Positions 42,213 through 52,319 of a stretch of 64,000 nt of DNA are shown one piece after another (position 1 is the first letter of the stretch; each line of letters begins with the position of its first letter). Under the pieces are notes generated by a model. That model was given only the letters and a program-made list of their open reading frames with translations, searched no databases and was not told the DNA's origin. The position numbers and the translations under genes were made by a program. Origin of the DNA: Desertivirga brevis (lineage in GTDB: Bacteria; Bacteroidota; Bacteroidia; Sphingobacteriales; Sphingobacteriaceae); assembly GCF_017355835.1 (NCBI RefSeq), contig NZ_JAFEWF010000005.1, positions 461,100-525,099 on the forward strand, read 5' to 3'.

Positions 42213-45077
42213 TTATCTATTAGTATTACTCAATAACTCACTTACTTTTGAACTTGCAGGAGGACCAAGGTAACTTTCTTTTAACCCTCCACTATCCAGG
42301 ATGATCCTTTGTAAAACCACCCCAGGATCAATCCTCCAAAATTTAATTATATGCTTGCCTGGAGAGGTGAATTTATGTTTGAAGGTTTGCGGCCGAATAT
42401 TATCAGCAACTGATCTTTCCCAACTGCCCATTCCCTCATTGGCGTGAATATTAATTATTTCAGGTTTACTATTATCTACCGAAATAGCATAGGTTAAACC
42501 TCCTTTATTAATAAAATCAAGCGAGGGGGACACGAGTATCTTCATCTTAACCGTTCCGGTGTCCTGCAAATTAATTTCGTACTGCAGATGGGCTGAACTT
42601 GAAGATAAGCTGACTGATGGTTGGGTAACCGGGACAGACATGATACCTGATTTTGTTCTTCCATATCCTGGTAGCACCTGCCAGGAAGCAGAGGGAATAG
42701 CCCTTGAAAACTGGTCTGCTTCCAGAGCTAAATACGAGGCTTTAGCAAGAAAATTAGGCTTGCCTTCTTCAGCTGCAGAAGCCTTATTTACCAGTGCATA
42801 GACTGTTACGTCTCGACCAGCTCCATTTATGGTCACACCCACTTTTTTTGATCCTGTAGGTACCTTGTTCCAATCAGCCTCCAGCCATATCCTTCGTTCG
42901 TCTCCGAGCTTTCCTGATAAGACATCGGCTTTAAGCCACTCTTCACTTGTTTTTACTGTAAAGTCAAAGCCTGCTGTACCTTTATTAAATACCTCGATAT
43001 AACGACGCCTGTTGTTCACATCAAAACTTAACGTTACCTCCTCGCTGCCAGCGAGCTTTAACGAACCTTCAACGGCTACCCCCATCTCTGCTCTTCCATC
43101 TGGTACAAGCGTTTTAACCTCAGGCAAAACATCCACCTCTGGATCCCTCCATGAAACGTAACTAATATGTGTCTGATCCATCATATGGTTCCACTTTCCC
43201 CCAGCAAGCTCTTTGTTATAGCGATGAGATATTACCTTATCCCTTTCAAACAGCTGCTTTGCTTTTTCTGCGAGGCTATTTGTTGCAGAACGGCCTTGAT
43301 TCGCGTACAGACGATTTTTCCCTACCGTATAGTACAGCTCATTCAAGTTTGCGCAGGCTAGAACCGGGTGTAAGACCAGTTGAAAAAAAGCGTCCCGGTA
43401 GTCTTCAGGGAGGTCCTTCTCTATCTTTTCTGCCCGTCTGGCCAAAGTATTATAATCTTGTACTACGCGTTCAAATTCCTGATAGTTTACAAGACTATAA
43501 GTATTAGGTGAAAGCAACTCGGGCTTTCTTCTTCCATTGTATTTCGTATACTCTGAAATAATATCAGCTATCTCTACAGCATGCTTAGCGCCGAACTGAG
43601 CAGCAGCCCATTTCTCCGTATATAATTGTAAACTCTTAGCCGGCCACTTTTCTGGCTCCCTTGCATAATCCAGAAAGAACTCGATTGGGAACTCCATCGG
43701 CTTGAGATCGCCTACATTTACAATCCATATCCGATCTGCCCCGTACTGGTGCGCCAGATGCATCTGCTCCCAAACTTTTGAGATAGGATTAGTATTTAGC
43801 CACTTGTAGTTTCTCGGTCCACCCACATAATCAAAGTGGTAATAGATCCCGTATCCACCGCTCCTCGGCTTATCCTTTAGTGAAGGCAGCTTTCTAATGT
43901 TTCCCCAATTATCGTCGCATAATAGTAATGTTACATCATCAGGTACACGCATGCCTTTATCGTAGTAGTCTTGCACCTCTTTATAAAGCGCCCATAGTTG
44001 CGGAACGTCCGAGGGGTTTTTGCCGGTAACGTCAGCGATGATCTGACGCTGGTCCTTTACTATTTTTTCTAGAAGTGCTATATTACTACCCTCGGTCATT
44101 GGTTCGTCGCCGTCCCCCCTCATTGCAATTGTAACAATGCTTTCCTTTGAACCCATATTTTTAATACCATCACCCCAGAACTCTTTTAGTACCGGAGCAT
44201 TAGTTTGATAATTCCAATCACCTTTGCCGAAGCGTTTCCATTCCTGTTGTGATCGCACCATGGGCTCGTGGTGAGAGGTTCCCATAACTACTCCATACTC
44301 ATCGGCAAGTACAGGATTTAATTTATCATCATCGTTGAAAGCATTTCCCCACATTGCTGGCCAGAGATAATTACCCTTTAACCTGAGAATAAGTTCAAAA
44401 ACATGCTCGTAGAACTTATGATTTAAACCACCAAACTTCTCCCTGGCCCATCCTGTTAGAGCTGGCGCCTCGTCGTTCAAAAATATTCCCCGGTATTTGA
44501 CTGCCGGTTCTTTAAGTATATGCCGGGCACCCGTCAAATAGATGTCTTTCCGTTTTGCAACCGGTACATCAGCCCACCAGTACCATGGGGAAACGCCGAT
44601 TTGAGCCGAGACTGTATAAATACCATAGATAGTCCCCCTTTTATCGCTACCAGCTATTACCAGTGCCCGCTCTACTCCAGGAAAGGGATTATTTATGATC
44701 TGTGTTGTTGACGACTCCCATTTACCAACAACGCCGGCAACGTTTAGTCTTTTACTTTTAACTAGCTGATCAATAAGCGCATTATGGCCTATGGTGCCAG
44801 CAATTATAATAGTTTTAGAGCTCTTTTCGGGAGCGTTTGCCCAAGATGGCTCTGTTCCCGTAACCTTTTGAAGATCCTGGGCAAAACTTTTAAACGCTCT
44901 CATAACCCCCGGCCACTCATTTGTACTGCAAACAAGCGCTGGTACCTTTCCATCCGAGCTTAGAGGAAATCCCCCTGCAACTTTGCTAAAAGAGATGTAG
45001 ACATCTGTTTCTACAGCTTTTACACTTCCTGCTATCATCAGCAGCCCAACAAGGATTGTCTTTCTTAACCTCAACAT
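42213..45077 (-). CDS. GH115 xylan alpha-1,2-glucuronidase
   Basis: A 954-residue secreted enzyme (signal to about residue 21). GH115 hallmarks are RGIFLNDEAPALTGWAREKF near residue 200, YLWPAMWGNAFNDDD, MGTSHHEPMVRS and VTLLLCDDNWGNIRKLP. The C-terminal 270 residues are beta-rich carbohydrate-binding-like modules. GH115 enzymes remove (4-O-methyl-)glucuronic acid from internal and terminal residues of intact xylan, complementing GH67, which acts on the non-reducing end of oligosaccharides. The start overlaps the GH10 stop by one base. Confidence 0.95.
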   Translation of the reverse strand: MLRLRKTILVGLLMIAGSVKAVETDVYISFSKVAGGFPLSSDGKVPALVCSTNEWPGVMRAFKSFAQDLQKVTGTEPSWANAPEKSSKTIIIAGTIGHNALIDQLVKSKRLNVAGVVGKWESSTTQIINNPFPGVERALVIAGSDKRGTIYGIYTVSAQIGVSPWYWWADVPVAKRKDIYLTGARHILKEPAVKYRGIFLNDEAPALTGWAREKFGGLNHKFYEHVFELILRLKGNYLWPAMWGNAFNDDDKLNPVLADEYGVVMGTSHHEPMVRSQQEWKRFGKGDWNYQTNAPVLKEFWGDGIKNMGSKESIVTIAMRGDGDEPMTEGSNIALLEKIVKDQRQIIADVTGKNPSDVPQLWALYKEVQDYYDKGMRVPDDVTLLLCDDNWGNIRKLPSLKDKPRSGGYGIYYHFDYVGGPRNYKWLNTNPISKVWEQMHLAHQYGADRIWIVNVGDLKPMEFPIEFFLDYAREPEKWPAKSLQLYTEKWAAAQFGAKHAVEIADIISEYTKYNGRRKPELLSPNTYSLVNYQEFERVVQDYNTLARRAEKIEKDLPEDYRDAFFQLVLHPVLACANLNELYYTVGKNRLYANQGRSATNSLAEKAKQLFERDKVISHRYNKELAGGKWNHMMDQTHISYVSWRDPEVDVLPEVKTLVPDGRAEMGVAVEGSLKLAGSEEVTLSFDVNNRRRYIEVFNKGTAGFDFTVKTSEEWLKADVLSGKLGDERRIWLEADWNKVPTGSKKVGVTINGAGRDVTVYALVNKASAAEEGKPNFLAKASYLALEADQFSRAIPSASWQVLPGYGRTKSGIMSVPVTQPSVSLSSSSAHLQYEINLQDTGTVKMKILVSPSLDFINKGGLTYAISVDNSKPEIINIHANEGMGSWERSVADNIRPQTFKHKFTSPGKHIIKFWRIDPGVVLQRIILDSGGLKESYLGPPASSKVSELLSNTNR

Positions 45078-46177
45078 TACTTCTTCTTAAAATTCACCAC
45101 TTCCCAATAAGCCTTTTTGGGTTTCAAATTCGTATCAAACAACAGTGGATAATTTTTCCTCCCCTGTACAGGATAAGTATCCAGCCAGGTATACCTGTCG
45201 GAAAGATTCCAAAATGTTACACTGGTGATCTTTTCCTTATTCTCCCTGAAAATATTGAAGACCTTTGAATATTGCTCAACCTGTTTATCTTCCAGCTCAG
45301 GAGTAAGAACATCTGACTCACCCGGTTTTCTTTCTCTTCGTTCTTTTTCCCATGGATAAACAGACATGTCTAATTCAGTTATTTGCACCTCTAATCCCAG
45401 TGAAGAAAACTTCTCAATGGTGTTTCTCAACTCGGTCTCTGATGGTTCATAAATAGACCAATGGGCTTGTAGTCCCACACCATGCACCGGCACTTTTGCG
45501 TCTACCAGTTTTTTCATCAGCCGGTACACCCGCTCCATTTTTTCCGGCCGCTCCGTATTGTAGTCATTATAGAATAACCTCGCTTTCGGATCGGCTTCAT
45601 GGGCATATTCAAACGCTTTTGCTATAAAGTCTTCACCGCATATCTGATACCACTGAGAATTTCTCAGGAACTTGGTGCTATCATCATCTATAGCCTCATT
45701 TACAACATCCCACACATAAATCTTTCCTTCATAGCGTTTTACCACGCTGAAGATATGCTCCTTTAGTCGCTTTAGTAGCAATTCCCTGCTGGCAGTCTTC
45801 CCATCCGCATCTTTAAACATCCATGCTGCGGTCTGTTCATGCCAGCATAAATTGTGTCCCCTCACTTTTAGTCCATTATTATGAGCGAAATTGACAATAG
45901 AATCTGCGTCCCTCCAGGCGTACCTGTTTTCTGCAGGATGAATTACGCCCATCTTCATTGCATTCTCTGCCGTAAGGCTGTTAAAATGCTTTTTGATAAA
46001 GTCTGCTGTTTCCCCCGAGAGGTCTTTCGGACCGACAGCTACTCCAATTGGGAAATATGACCTATAATAATCCTTTAAGCCCTTATGGGAACTTGTAGAA
46101 CTGCTCTTTTTGCTTGCACAGCTTGTAGCAATCAATGCAGCAATAGAAAACACTAATGAAATTTTGTTTCTGTACAT
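45077..46177 (-). CDS. GH10 endo-beta-1,4-xylanase, lipoprotein
   Basis: A 366-residue lipoprotein (lipobox ATSC, about residue 20) with a GH10 TIM barrel. The acid/base Glu is in VWDVVNEAIDD and the nucleophile Glu in VQITELDMSVY; VRGHNLCWHEQTAAW and ITSVTFWNLSDRYTWLD add the conserved substrate-site residues. It cuts xylan backbone to oligosaccharides. Because it is lipid-anchored it may work at the outer surface or in the periplasm. It opens the GH10-GH115-esterase unit; a TAGGTTTG site lies 34 bases upstream. Confidence 0.96.
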   Translation of the reverse strand: MYRNKISLVFSIAALIATSCASKKSSSTSSHKGLKDYYRSYFPIGVAVGPKDLSGETADFIKKHFNSLTAENAMKMGVIHPAENRYAWRDADSIVNFAHNNGLKVRGHNLCWHEQTAAWMFKDADGKTASRELLLKRLKEHIFSVVKRYEGKIYVWDVVNEAIDDDSTKFLRNSQWYQICGEDFIAKAFEYAHEADPKARLFYNDYNTERPEKMERVYRLMKKLVDAKVPVHGVGLQAHWSIYEPSETELRNTIEKFSSLGLEVQITELDMSVYPWEKERRERKPGESDVLTPELEDKQVEQYSKVFNIFRENKEKITSVTFWNLSDRYTWLDTYPVQGRKNYPLLFDTNLKPKKAYWEVVNFKKK

Positions 46178-46210
46178 CTGTACGGTGTGTGTTAATTTTC
46201 AATGGCTAGT

Positions 46211-46218
46211 CAAACCTA
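46211..46218 (-). promoter_or_regulatory. candidate -7 element of the GH10-GH115 unit
   Basis: TAGGTTTG on the minus strand matches TAnnTTTG, with about 30 bases to the GH10 start. The -33 element is not clear. Confidence 0.38.
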
Positions 46219-46382
46219 CCGGTTGTCTATAATGCTTAGTTTTTGGCTTGAATCAGCTGTAAAAGTAGTTCTGGAAGTGTTCTGGCAGGTATTCTGATTG
46301 TTCTAAATCATAGCACAAATGTTTAAAATACATTTATAGGAGAAAATTGAACAAAAAGCGTTTGCTGAGCTAAAGGAAACAT

Positions 46383-46417
46383 AAAAAAAAGACCTGGAGG
46401 TTTATACCGCCAAGTCT
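46383..46417 (-). terminator. Rho-independent terminator of the GH43-GH3-GH67 unit
   Basis: Minus-strand stem AGACTTGGCGG/CCTCCAGGTCT (one mismatch, one wobble, loop TATAAA) then eight T. It separates the GH67 unit from the downstream GH10 unit, which therefore needs its own promoter. Confidence 0.8.
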
Positions 46418-46450
46418 ATCTTAAACACTTAAATTATTAAATATAAAAAC

Positions 46451-48544
46451 TTATTTCATCCATTCTTCACTGGAAGGCTTACCTGTAAGTTGCATTGGAT
46501 TAACCGTTTGTAGGAACTTCAATTCGTAAACAGGGCGTTCGAGCTCGTAGGGAACCGGGCGTTTACTAAACTGCTGGAAATATAACAAACAGCCATCCTT
46601 CCAGACCTCTGCATCACGAGCCTGAACCTTTAACCGGCTTTGAACGTGATGAAATCTTTCAGGATCAACGAATGCCTCCACTTTGTCCCAGGTTTTTTGA
46701 AAATCACGAACCTGTTGCACTCCGCGGTCATAATGATAGCATAATTCATCCCATAGCGTCCTGCCGTTCTTCATCTTGTAGTCCCAAGACACATGGTGAA
46801 ACCAAAGCAGATATATTTCTGGACAAGTCTTTATGTCATTTAATTGAGATGCTAAAGGTTCAGCATATTGGGATACAGCATCACTTCCACTTTTGGTCCT
46901 GTTAAACCCAATGCCGCTACTACTTGCCTGGTGGTAGTAAGGGGGAGTCCAGTCTACCCTGACGTTTGCAGGAGCCCACCAGGGACCAGGTCCATAATGG
47001 TGATTTGCAGAAAAAATGTGATGTAATCCAAGGGGCATAGAATAATTTACGGCTGCTTCCCTGCTTTCGAGCATCATCTTCTTTATTGGATCCACAAACT
47101 TATCTTCCCAGTTATTGTCTCTGATAAGAGGTTGAAATGTAAGACGCAGCCATTCATTGGCAACCTTTTCGCTTTCCAAGCTATTATCCCAGGCCAAACG
47201 ACCAAAGGCATACCAATTAGCCTGGGCAAAATGATGGCCAGTCCAATTTGAATCCAGCCCGACATTTGATACACCAGCTATAGCTGTATGCTTCTGGTTA
47301 AAGATACTACCGTCTGTACAACGTGCTACCGTACTTCCTTTACCTTTTTGGTAAGTATCACTTTTCAAACATTCCTCCCACATAGTGGATAGGAAAACCA
47401 GATGGTTAGAATGACCGAGATATTCTTGGGTAACCTGAAACTCTGGCATTACAGAAGTTTTCTCCATTGCACCAAATAAGGCGCTAAATGGTTCTCTCGG
47501 TTGAAAATCTATAGGACCATTTTTTACTTGTATAATAACATTGTCCCTGAATTGACCATCCAAAGGTTTAAATTCATTGTACGCTTGTCGCGCCCGATCC
47601 TTATCTGTTGAGCTATAAACAAAAGCCCGCCACATTACTATACCTTGATGAGGCTGAAGCACATCGGCTAACATGTTTGCTCCCTCGGCATGGGTACGAC
47701 CAAAATCTTGCGGTCCGGGTTGGCCCTCGCTATTTGCCTTTACAAGAAACCCACCGAAGTCGGGTACGAGCTTGTAGATTTCACCGGCTTTGTTTTTCCA
47801 CCACTTTACCACTTCAGGATTTAATGGGTCGGAAGTTTTTAGCCCACCCAAAATAGCAGGAGACGAAAAATTAACGGAAAGATAGGTTCGAACGCCGAAT
47901 GGCCGCAAGGCGTCGGCAATGGCTTTTACGCGTTTTAAATTCTCCGAAGCAAGCATCCGCGGGGATGAGTTAACATTATTAAGAACGCTTCCGTTTATGC
48001 CAATAGACGCATTAGCACGAGCGTACTGACTCCACAATTCCAGGTCCTTCGGCGTTACAACGAGGTCTTTCTCTCCTCTCCAGAAGATTGATCTCCCTGC
48101 ATATCCTCGCTCAATAGAACCGTTAAGGTTATCCCAATGGTTCAAAACCCTCCTGTCATAAGACGGATTAGAAACGATATTACCGACAGGCTGATGAAGT
48201 GTCTGACGGCGAAGAAGTTCAAAAACTCCATAAAGAATACCTCGTTCAGTGTTGGCATAAATACCGTCCTTGCCAAGTTTAAAACCATCTCCTTTTATAG
48301 ATTTATCTTCAGAAATTGTAAGAGTGATTTTCGCTCCTTTCTTTCCCTGCCATCCACGTTGCAACTCTTCGATTGCATTGGAAAGAATTGGTGATTTTTT
48401 CTTACAAATTACCTCAACGGAGTTGCTTTGGACCTTTCGAAGCCATAGCTCTTGGCCGTTATCAGCAAAGGCAATATTACCCGAAGTAAGGAAAATGGAA
48501 AAACAGATTGCAGCTTTAGCTAGCAGGGGTTTTATTTTTAACAT
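46451..48544 (-). CDS. GH67 alpha-glucuronidase
   Basis: A 697-residue enzyme of the GH67 family, about the usual size, with a signal (to about residue 28). Typical stretches are RVLNHWDNLNGSIERGYAGR, DFGGFLVKANSEGQPGPQDF, the catalytic-site segment QVKNGPIDFQPREPFSALFG (acidic pair Asp/Glu) and NHLVFLSTMWEECLK. It removes glucuronic acid from the non-reducing end of xylo-oligosaccharides. It overlaps the GH3 gene stop by one base (48544), so it is coupled in the GH43-GH3-GH67 operon. Confidence 0.96.
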   Translation of the reverse strand: MLKIKPLLAKAAICFSIFLTSGNIAFADNGQELWLRKVQSNSVEVICKKKSPILSNAIEELQRGWQGKKGAKITLTISEDKSIKGDGFKLGKDGIYANTERGILYGVFELLRRQTLHQPVGNIVSNPSYDRRVLNHWDNLNGSIERGYAGRSIFWRGEKDLVVTPKDLELWSQYARANASIGINGSVLNNVNSSPRMLASENLKRVKAIADALRPFGVRTYLSVNFSSPAILGGLKTSDPLNPEVVKWWKNKAGEIYKLVPDFGGFLVKANSEGQPGPQDFGRTHAEGANMLADVLQPHQGIVMWRAFVYSSTDKDRARQAYNEFKPLDGQFRDNVIIQVKNGPIDFQPREPFSALFGAMEKTSVMPEFQVTQEYLGHSNHLVFLSTMWEECLKSDTYQKGKGSTVARCTDGSIFNQKHTAIAGVSNVGLDSNWTGHHFAQANWYAFGRLAWDNSLESEKVANEWLRLTFQPLIRDNNWEDKFVDPIKKMMLESREAAVNYSMPLGLHHIFSANHHYGPGPWWAPANVRVDWTPPYYHQASSSGIGFNRTKSGSDAVSQYAEPLASQLNDIKTCPEIYLLWFHHVSWDYKMKNGRTLWDELCYHYDRGVQQVRDFQKTWDKVEAFVDPERFHHVQSRLKVQARDAEVWKDGCLLYFQQFSKRPVPYELERPVYELKFLQTVNPMQLTGKPSSEEWMK

Positions 48545-51162
48545 TATTGAATAAGCAAATTACCAAATATATTATTACTAGTTCTTGTATTAGCTTCATC
48601 AGGTTGACAGCCTCCAATGCTTAGGGACACTTTTCCTTTAAATTGAACGCTGGCTCCATCTTTAGAACCATCGATGTAAGACAGATCTTGCGGCGTTAAA
48701 GTGAAACGAACTAATTTGCTCTCTCCCGGTCGTAAATGGACACGTTGGAAGCCCTTTAAAGATTTCAAAGATGTTTTTACTTTGGGATCCTGATTTACTA
48801 AATATAACTGAGCAACCTCATCACCTGCTATTTTACCTGTATTTGTAACTCGCACTGAAAGAACAACGTTTTTTCCTTTTGCAACAGATTTCGGCATTAC
48901 CAAGTGGTCATAACGGAAGGTGGTATAACTAAGGCCATAGCCAAAACCGTATAATGGTTTCCCGGTAAAATACCGGTAGGTACGGTTAGTCATGTCATAG
49001 TCAGTAAAAGAAGCCAGATCTGCATCACTTCGGTAAAAAGTGACAGGAAGCCTGCCTGCTGGATTATAATCACCAAAAATCACGTCGGCAATTGCCGTAC
49101 CTGCTGCCTGCCCTCCATACCATGCATTAAGAATGGCCGGTACGTTATCAGATTCCCATGGAGTAGCAATTGCACTACCGGTCATCATAACAAAAACAAC
49201 GGGTTTTCCTGTCGATTTTAGTGCTTTCATTAAATCAGTCTGAACTGCCGGAAGCATAATAGAGGTTCTGTCCCCACCATCAAAACCCGGATAATTAACC
49301 TTCATTTCCTCTCCTTCAAGCTGCGGTGAAATTCCACCTGCAAATACAAAAGCATCTGCATCTTTAAACTTGTTCACGAGTGCAGCAAAATCGGTCCTTT
49401 GGTAATTACCGGTGCTAAGTTTTACGTTTCCTTTTCCATCTCCCTGCCAGTATTCAAGTACAAGACGGTACACCGAATCTTTCTTTGTATCCAGCTTGTA
49501 GGTCCTTGCTCCCCAGCGATTGCGTGTCCATGCATTAATTACTTCTTTCCCATTAACCAGAAAACGATATCCATCATCTGCTTCAACTTCAAACATAAGC
49601 GATCCTGTAGCGGAGGCCTTGAAATTGCTGGTATAACGGGCCGAGAAATTATTGGCACGAAGGCCGTTGGAGATCATTTCGCCCTCTTGCCAGAAGTGAT
49701 TCACCTGAGCCTCTTTTTTCACAAACAAAGGGTTGCCACTAAGCTCCTTGTTGTTAAAATATTCCGCTTTAAATCCCTGAGATCCTTCATTAGAATATTG
49801 CGAACTCAGGTCTTCATATACGAGCAAGGTATCATTTGTGAAGTTAACAGCTTTTTCATAAACCACTTCCGTTTTTTGCCCTACTTTCTCTTTAATTCCC
49901 TGAAGTACAGTAGACAATTGAGATGGAATACCATTGTAATTACCTAAAATAGATATTGAATTGTCGGCGTTAGGGCCCAGAACCACTATCTTCTTAAGGT
50001 CCTTCTTAAGTGGAAGCGTTTGATCTTGGTTACGAAGTAGAACAATAGATTGACGTGCCATATTCAAAGCATGTTCTTTGTGCTCGGCACGCTCCAAAAC
50101 AGATGCTGGTGTTTGGGCATATTTTACAATGGATACCGGATCAAACATTCCTAGTCTGAAACGAATCATGTATAAACGCTTTACAGAAATATCGATCTGT
50201 TTTTCGGTGATCTTACCTTGTTTTACTGCTTGAACTAACGCTTTATAAGCATCTGTTCCACAGTCGATATCAGTTCCATGAAAAACAGCATCAGCAGAAG
50301 CGGATGCGGCATCGGGATGGGTTTTATGATTTTTAAAGAAATCGTCTATTGCCCAGCAATCTGAAGTAACATAACCGTCGAACTTCCATTGTTTCCTTAA
50401 AATATCAGTCATTAACAGATCACTAGCACAGCAGGGTTGGGTTCTGAAAGCGTTGTAGGCACACATTACTCCCGCTACTTTCGAATCCACTACCAGCTTG
50501 CGAAACGCAGGCAAGTAAGTATCCCAAAGGTCATAGGCACTAACATCAACATTGAACACGTGCCTAAGCGGTTCCGGGCCACTATGAACGGCGTAATGCT
50601 TTGCACAGGCTGCGGCCAAAAGGTATTTAGAGTCGTTACCTTGAAGGCCCCGAACAAAGGCATCGCCCAGAGAAGCAGTTAAAAAAGGATCCTCACCATA
50701 CGTCTCCTGTCCCCGGCCCCATCTTGGATCCCTGAAAATATTGATGTTTGGAGTCCAGTAGGTCAATCCCAGGTAGCGTTCATTTGTACGACCTGTCTCA
50801 ACTGCCTTGTTGTAAATTGCCCTTCCTTCCAACGCACTGTACCCGGCCATCTTGAAAAGCGAATTCGAATTAAAAGTGGCAGCCATTCCAATAGCCTGAG
50901 GGTAAACAGTCACCTTAAACGGTGTTCTGGCCACTCCATGCAATGTTTCATTCCACCAATCATACGCTGGTATCCCCAATCGAGGAATTGCCGGAGATGA
51001 ATTAAGCATCTGAGACACCTTTTCCTCCAGTGTTAGCCGTGAAACCAGGTCATCCACGCGTTTTTCGAAAGATAAGTTATAATCGTTAAACGGATATTTC
51101 TTTTGCGCCAAGGCGGAAGTGAAAATGAATATCGGAACAAATAGCAGACGAAATATCCTCAT
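48544..51162 (-). CDS. GH3 glycoside hydrolase with PA14 insert (beta-xylosidase/glucosidase type)
   Basis: An 872-residue secreted enzyme from the ATG at 51162 (a TTG lies five codons earlier). The GH3 barrel has the nucleophile Asp in FDGYVTSDCWAIDD and DPRWGRGQETYGEDPF at the substrate site. The (alpha/beta)6 sandwich is interrupted by a PA14 domain (about 455-590) containing AEYFNNKELSGNPLF and EADDGYRFLVNG; a FnIII-like domain ends the protein. PA14-containing GH3 enzymes are often beta-glucosidases or xylosidases; in this locus xylose release is the likely role. It directly precedes GH67. Confidence 0.95.
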   Translation of the reverse strand: MRIFRLLFVPIFIFTSALAQKKYPFNDYNLSFEKRVDDLVSRLTLEEKVSQMLNSSPAIPRLGIPAYDWWNETLHGVARTPFKVTVYPQAIGMAATFNSNSLFKMAGYSALEGRAIYNKAVETGRTNERYLGLTYWTPNINIFRDPRWGRGQETYGEDPFLTASLGDAFVRGLQGNDSKYLLAAACAKHYAVHSGPEPLRHVFNVDVSAYDLWDTYLPAFRKLVVDSKVAGVMCAYNAFRTQPCCASDLLMTDILRKQWKFDGYVTSDCWAIDDFFKNHKTHPDAASASADAVFHGTDIDCGTDAYKALVQAVKQGKITEKQIDISVKRLYMIRFRLGMFDPVSIVKYAQTPASVLERAEHKEHALNMARQSIVLLRNQDQTLPLKKDLKKIVVLGPNADNSISILGNYNGIPSQLSTVLQGIKEKVGQKTEVVYEKAVNFTNDTLLVYEDLSSQYSNEGSQGFKAEYFNNKELSGNPLFVKKEAQVNHFWQEGEMISNGLRANNFSARYTSNFKASATGSLMFEVEADDGYRFLVNGKEVINAWTRNRWGARTYKLDTKKDSVYRLVLEYWQGDGKGNVKLSTGNYQRTDFAALVNKFKDADAFVFAGGISPQLEGEEMKVNYPGFDGGDRTSIMLPAVQTDLMKALKSTGKPVVFVMMTGSAIATPWESDNVPAILNAWYGGQAAGTAIADVIFGDYNPAGRLPVTFYRSDADLASFTDYDMTNRTYRYFTGKPLYGFGYGLSYTTFRYDHLVMPKSVAKGKNVVLSVRVTNTGKIAGDEVAQLYLVNQDPKVKTSLKSLKGFQRVHLRPGESKLVRFTLTPQDLSYIDGSKDGASVQFKGKVSLSIGGCQPDEANTRTSNNIFGNLLIQ

Positions 51163-51200
51163 AAATAAATAGATCAAATTCAGAAGTTTAAAGCTATAAA

Positions 51201-52319
51201 TTATTTAGCTGCAGTAGTGTAAGGCTCGATAGTTTCTATTTTTCCATCCGGTGTGTACTTCAATTCAGTAACTTTCACATTTCTAAGATGGGTTTTACCT
51301 TTTGATAATTCTGTGTCATGATAAAATAGGTACCATTTGCCTTTAAATTCAAGAATAGAATGATGAGTGGTCCAACCAATAACTGGTTTCATAATTACAC
51401 CCTGATAGGTGAAAGGACCGTACGGATTATCTCCCGTTGCATAGCAAAGTAAATGTGTATCTCCCGTAGAATATGAGAAATAGTATTTGCCATTATATTT
51501 ATGCATCCACGATGCTTCAAAGAAACGGCGGTTGTGATCTCCTCCTAAAATTGGCTTTCCGTTTTCATCAATGATTACAACATCCCTTGGGTTTTCTGAA
51601 AATTCGAGCATATCCCCGTTAAGTTTTGCAACTTTAGCCGTTAGGGCAGGTTTATCGTCCTGATTCAGATCTGTAGCTGAACCATTCGGATCAAATTTGC
51701 CTGTCGCCCATTTTTGAAGTTGTCCACCCCAGATACCACCAAAATACATATAGCTTTGGCCATCGTTATCAGTGAAAACAGCAGGATCAATGCTAAAAGC
51801 ATTTTTCATAGGCGCTGGTTGTGCCTTGAAAGGGCCTTGAGGTTTATCGCTTACCCCTACTCCTATCCTGAATACACCTTCTTTATCCCTTACAGGGAAG
51901 TACAGATAATACTTTCCATTTTTGTATGCGGCGTCGGGAGCCCAAAGCTGCTTACTAGCCCAAGGGATGTCACTCACTTTAAGGGCAACTCCGTGGTCTG
52001 TAACCTTACCTCCAACACTATCCATTGAGTAGATGTAGAAATCCTTCATGGCAAAATGATCCCCATTATCATTTTCAGGAATACCAGCATCGTAATCATG
52101 AGAAGGATATACATAGATCTTCCCCTCAAAAACATGCGCAGAGGGATCAGCGCTATAGCGTTGGTTAACCAGTGGTTTGGATATTGAGTTGCTGAAAGAA
52201 TTGGTTTCGGCTGCCCCTTCCTGGCTTACAGTATCGTTGCTTTGCACGCCTTTCTTTTGTTGGGCACATGAGGAAGCAAATAAAATAACAGCGGATAACA
52301 CAAGGGTTTCTAATTTCAT
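51201..52319 (-). CDS. GH43 glycoside hydrolase, lipoprotein
   Basis: A 372-residue lipoprotein (ASSC lipobox, about residue 18) with a GH43 five-bladed propeller. The catalytic base Asp is in RYSADPSAHVFEGK, the pKa-tuning Asp in AFSIDPAVFTD, and the acid Glu in RRFFEASWMHKYNG. Family GH43 covers beta-xylosidase and alpha-arabinofuranosidase activities; within this locus an action on arabinoxylan side chains or xylo-oligosaccharides is likely. It is the first gene of the GH43-GH3-GH67 operon, 38 bases from GH3. Confidence 0.95.
   Translation of the reverse strand: MKLETLVLSAVILFASSCAQQKKGVQSNDTVSQEGAAETNSFSNSISKPLVNQRYSADPSAHVFEGKIYVYPSHDYDAGIPENDNGDHFAMKDFYIYSMDSVGGKVTDHGVALKVSDIPWASKQLWAPDAAYKNGKYYLYFPVRDKEGVFRIGVGVSDKPQGPFKAQPAPMKNAFSIDPAVFTDNDGQSYMYFGGIWGGQLQKWATGKFDPNGSATDLNQDDKPALTAKVAKLNGDMLEFSENPRDVVIIDENGKPILGGDHNRRFFEASWMHKYNGKYYFSYSTGDTHLLCYATGDNPYGPFTYQGVIMKPVIGWTTHHSILEFKGKWYLFYHDTELSKGKTHLRNVKVTELKYTPDGKIETIEPYTTAAK

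Noticed and set aside
49399..49947. 182-residue frame opposite the GH3 gene
   Set aside because: Antisense to a conserved coding region with no family pattern of its own.
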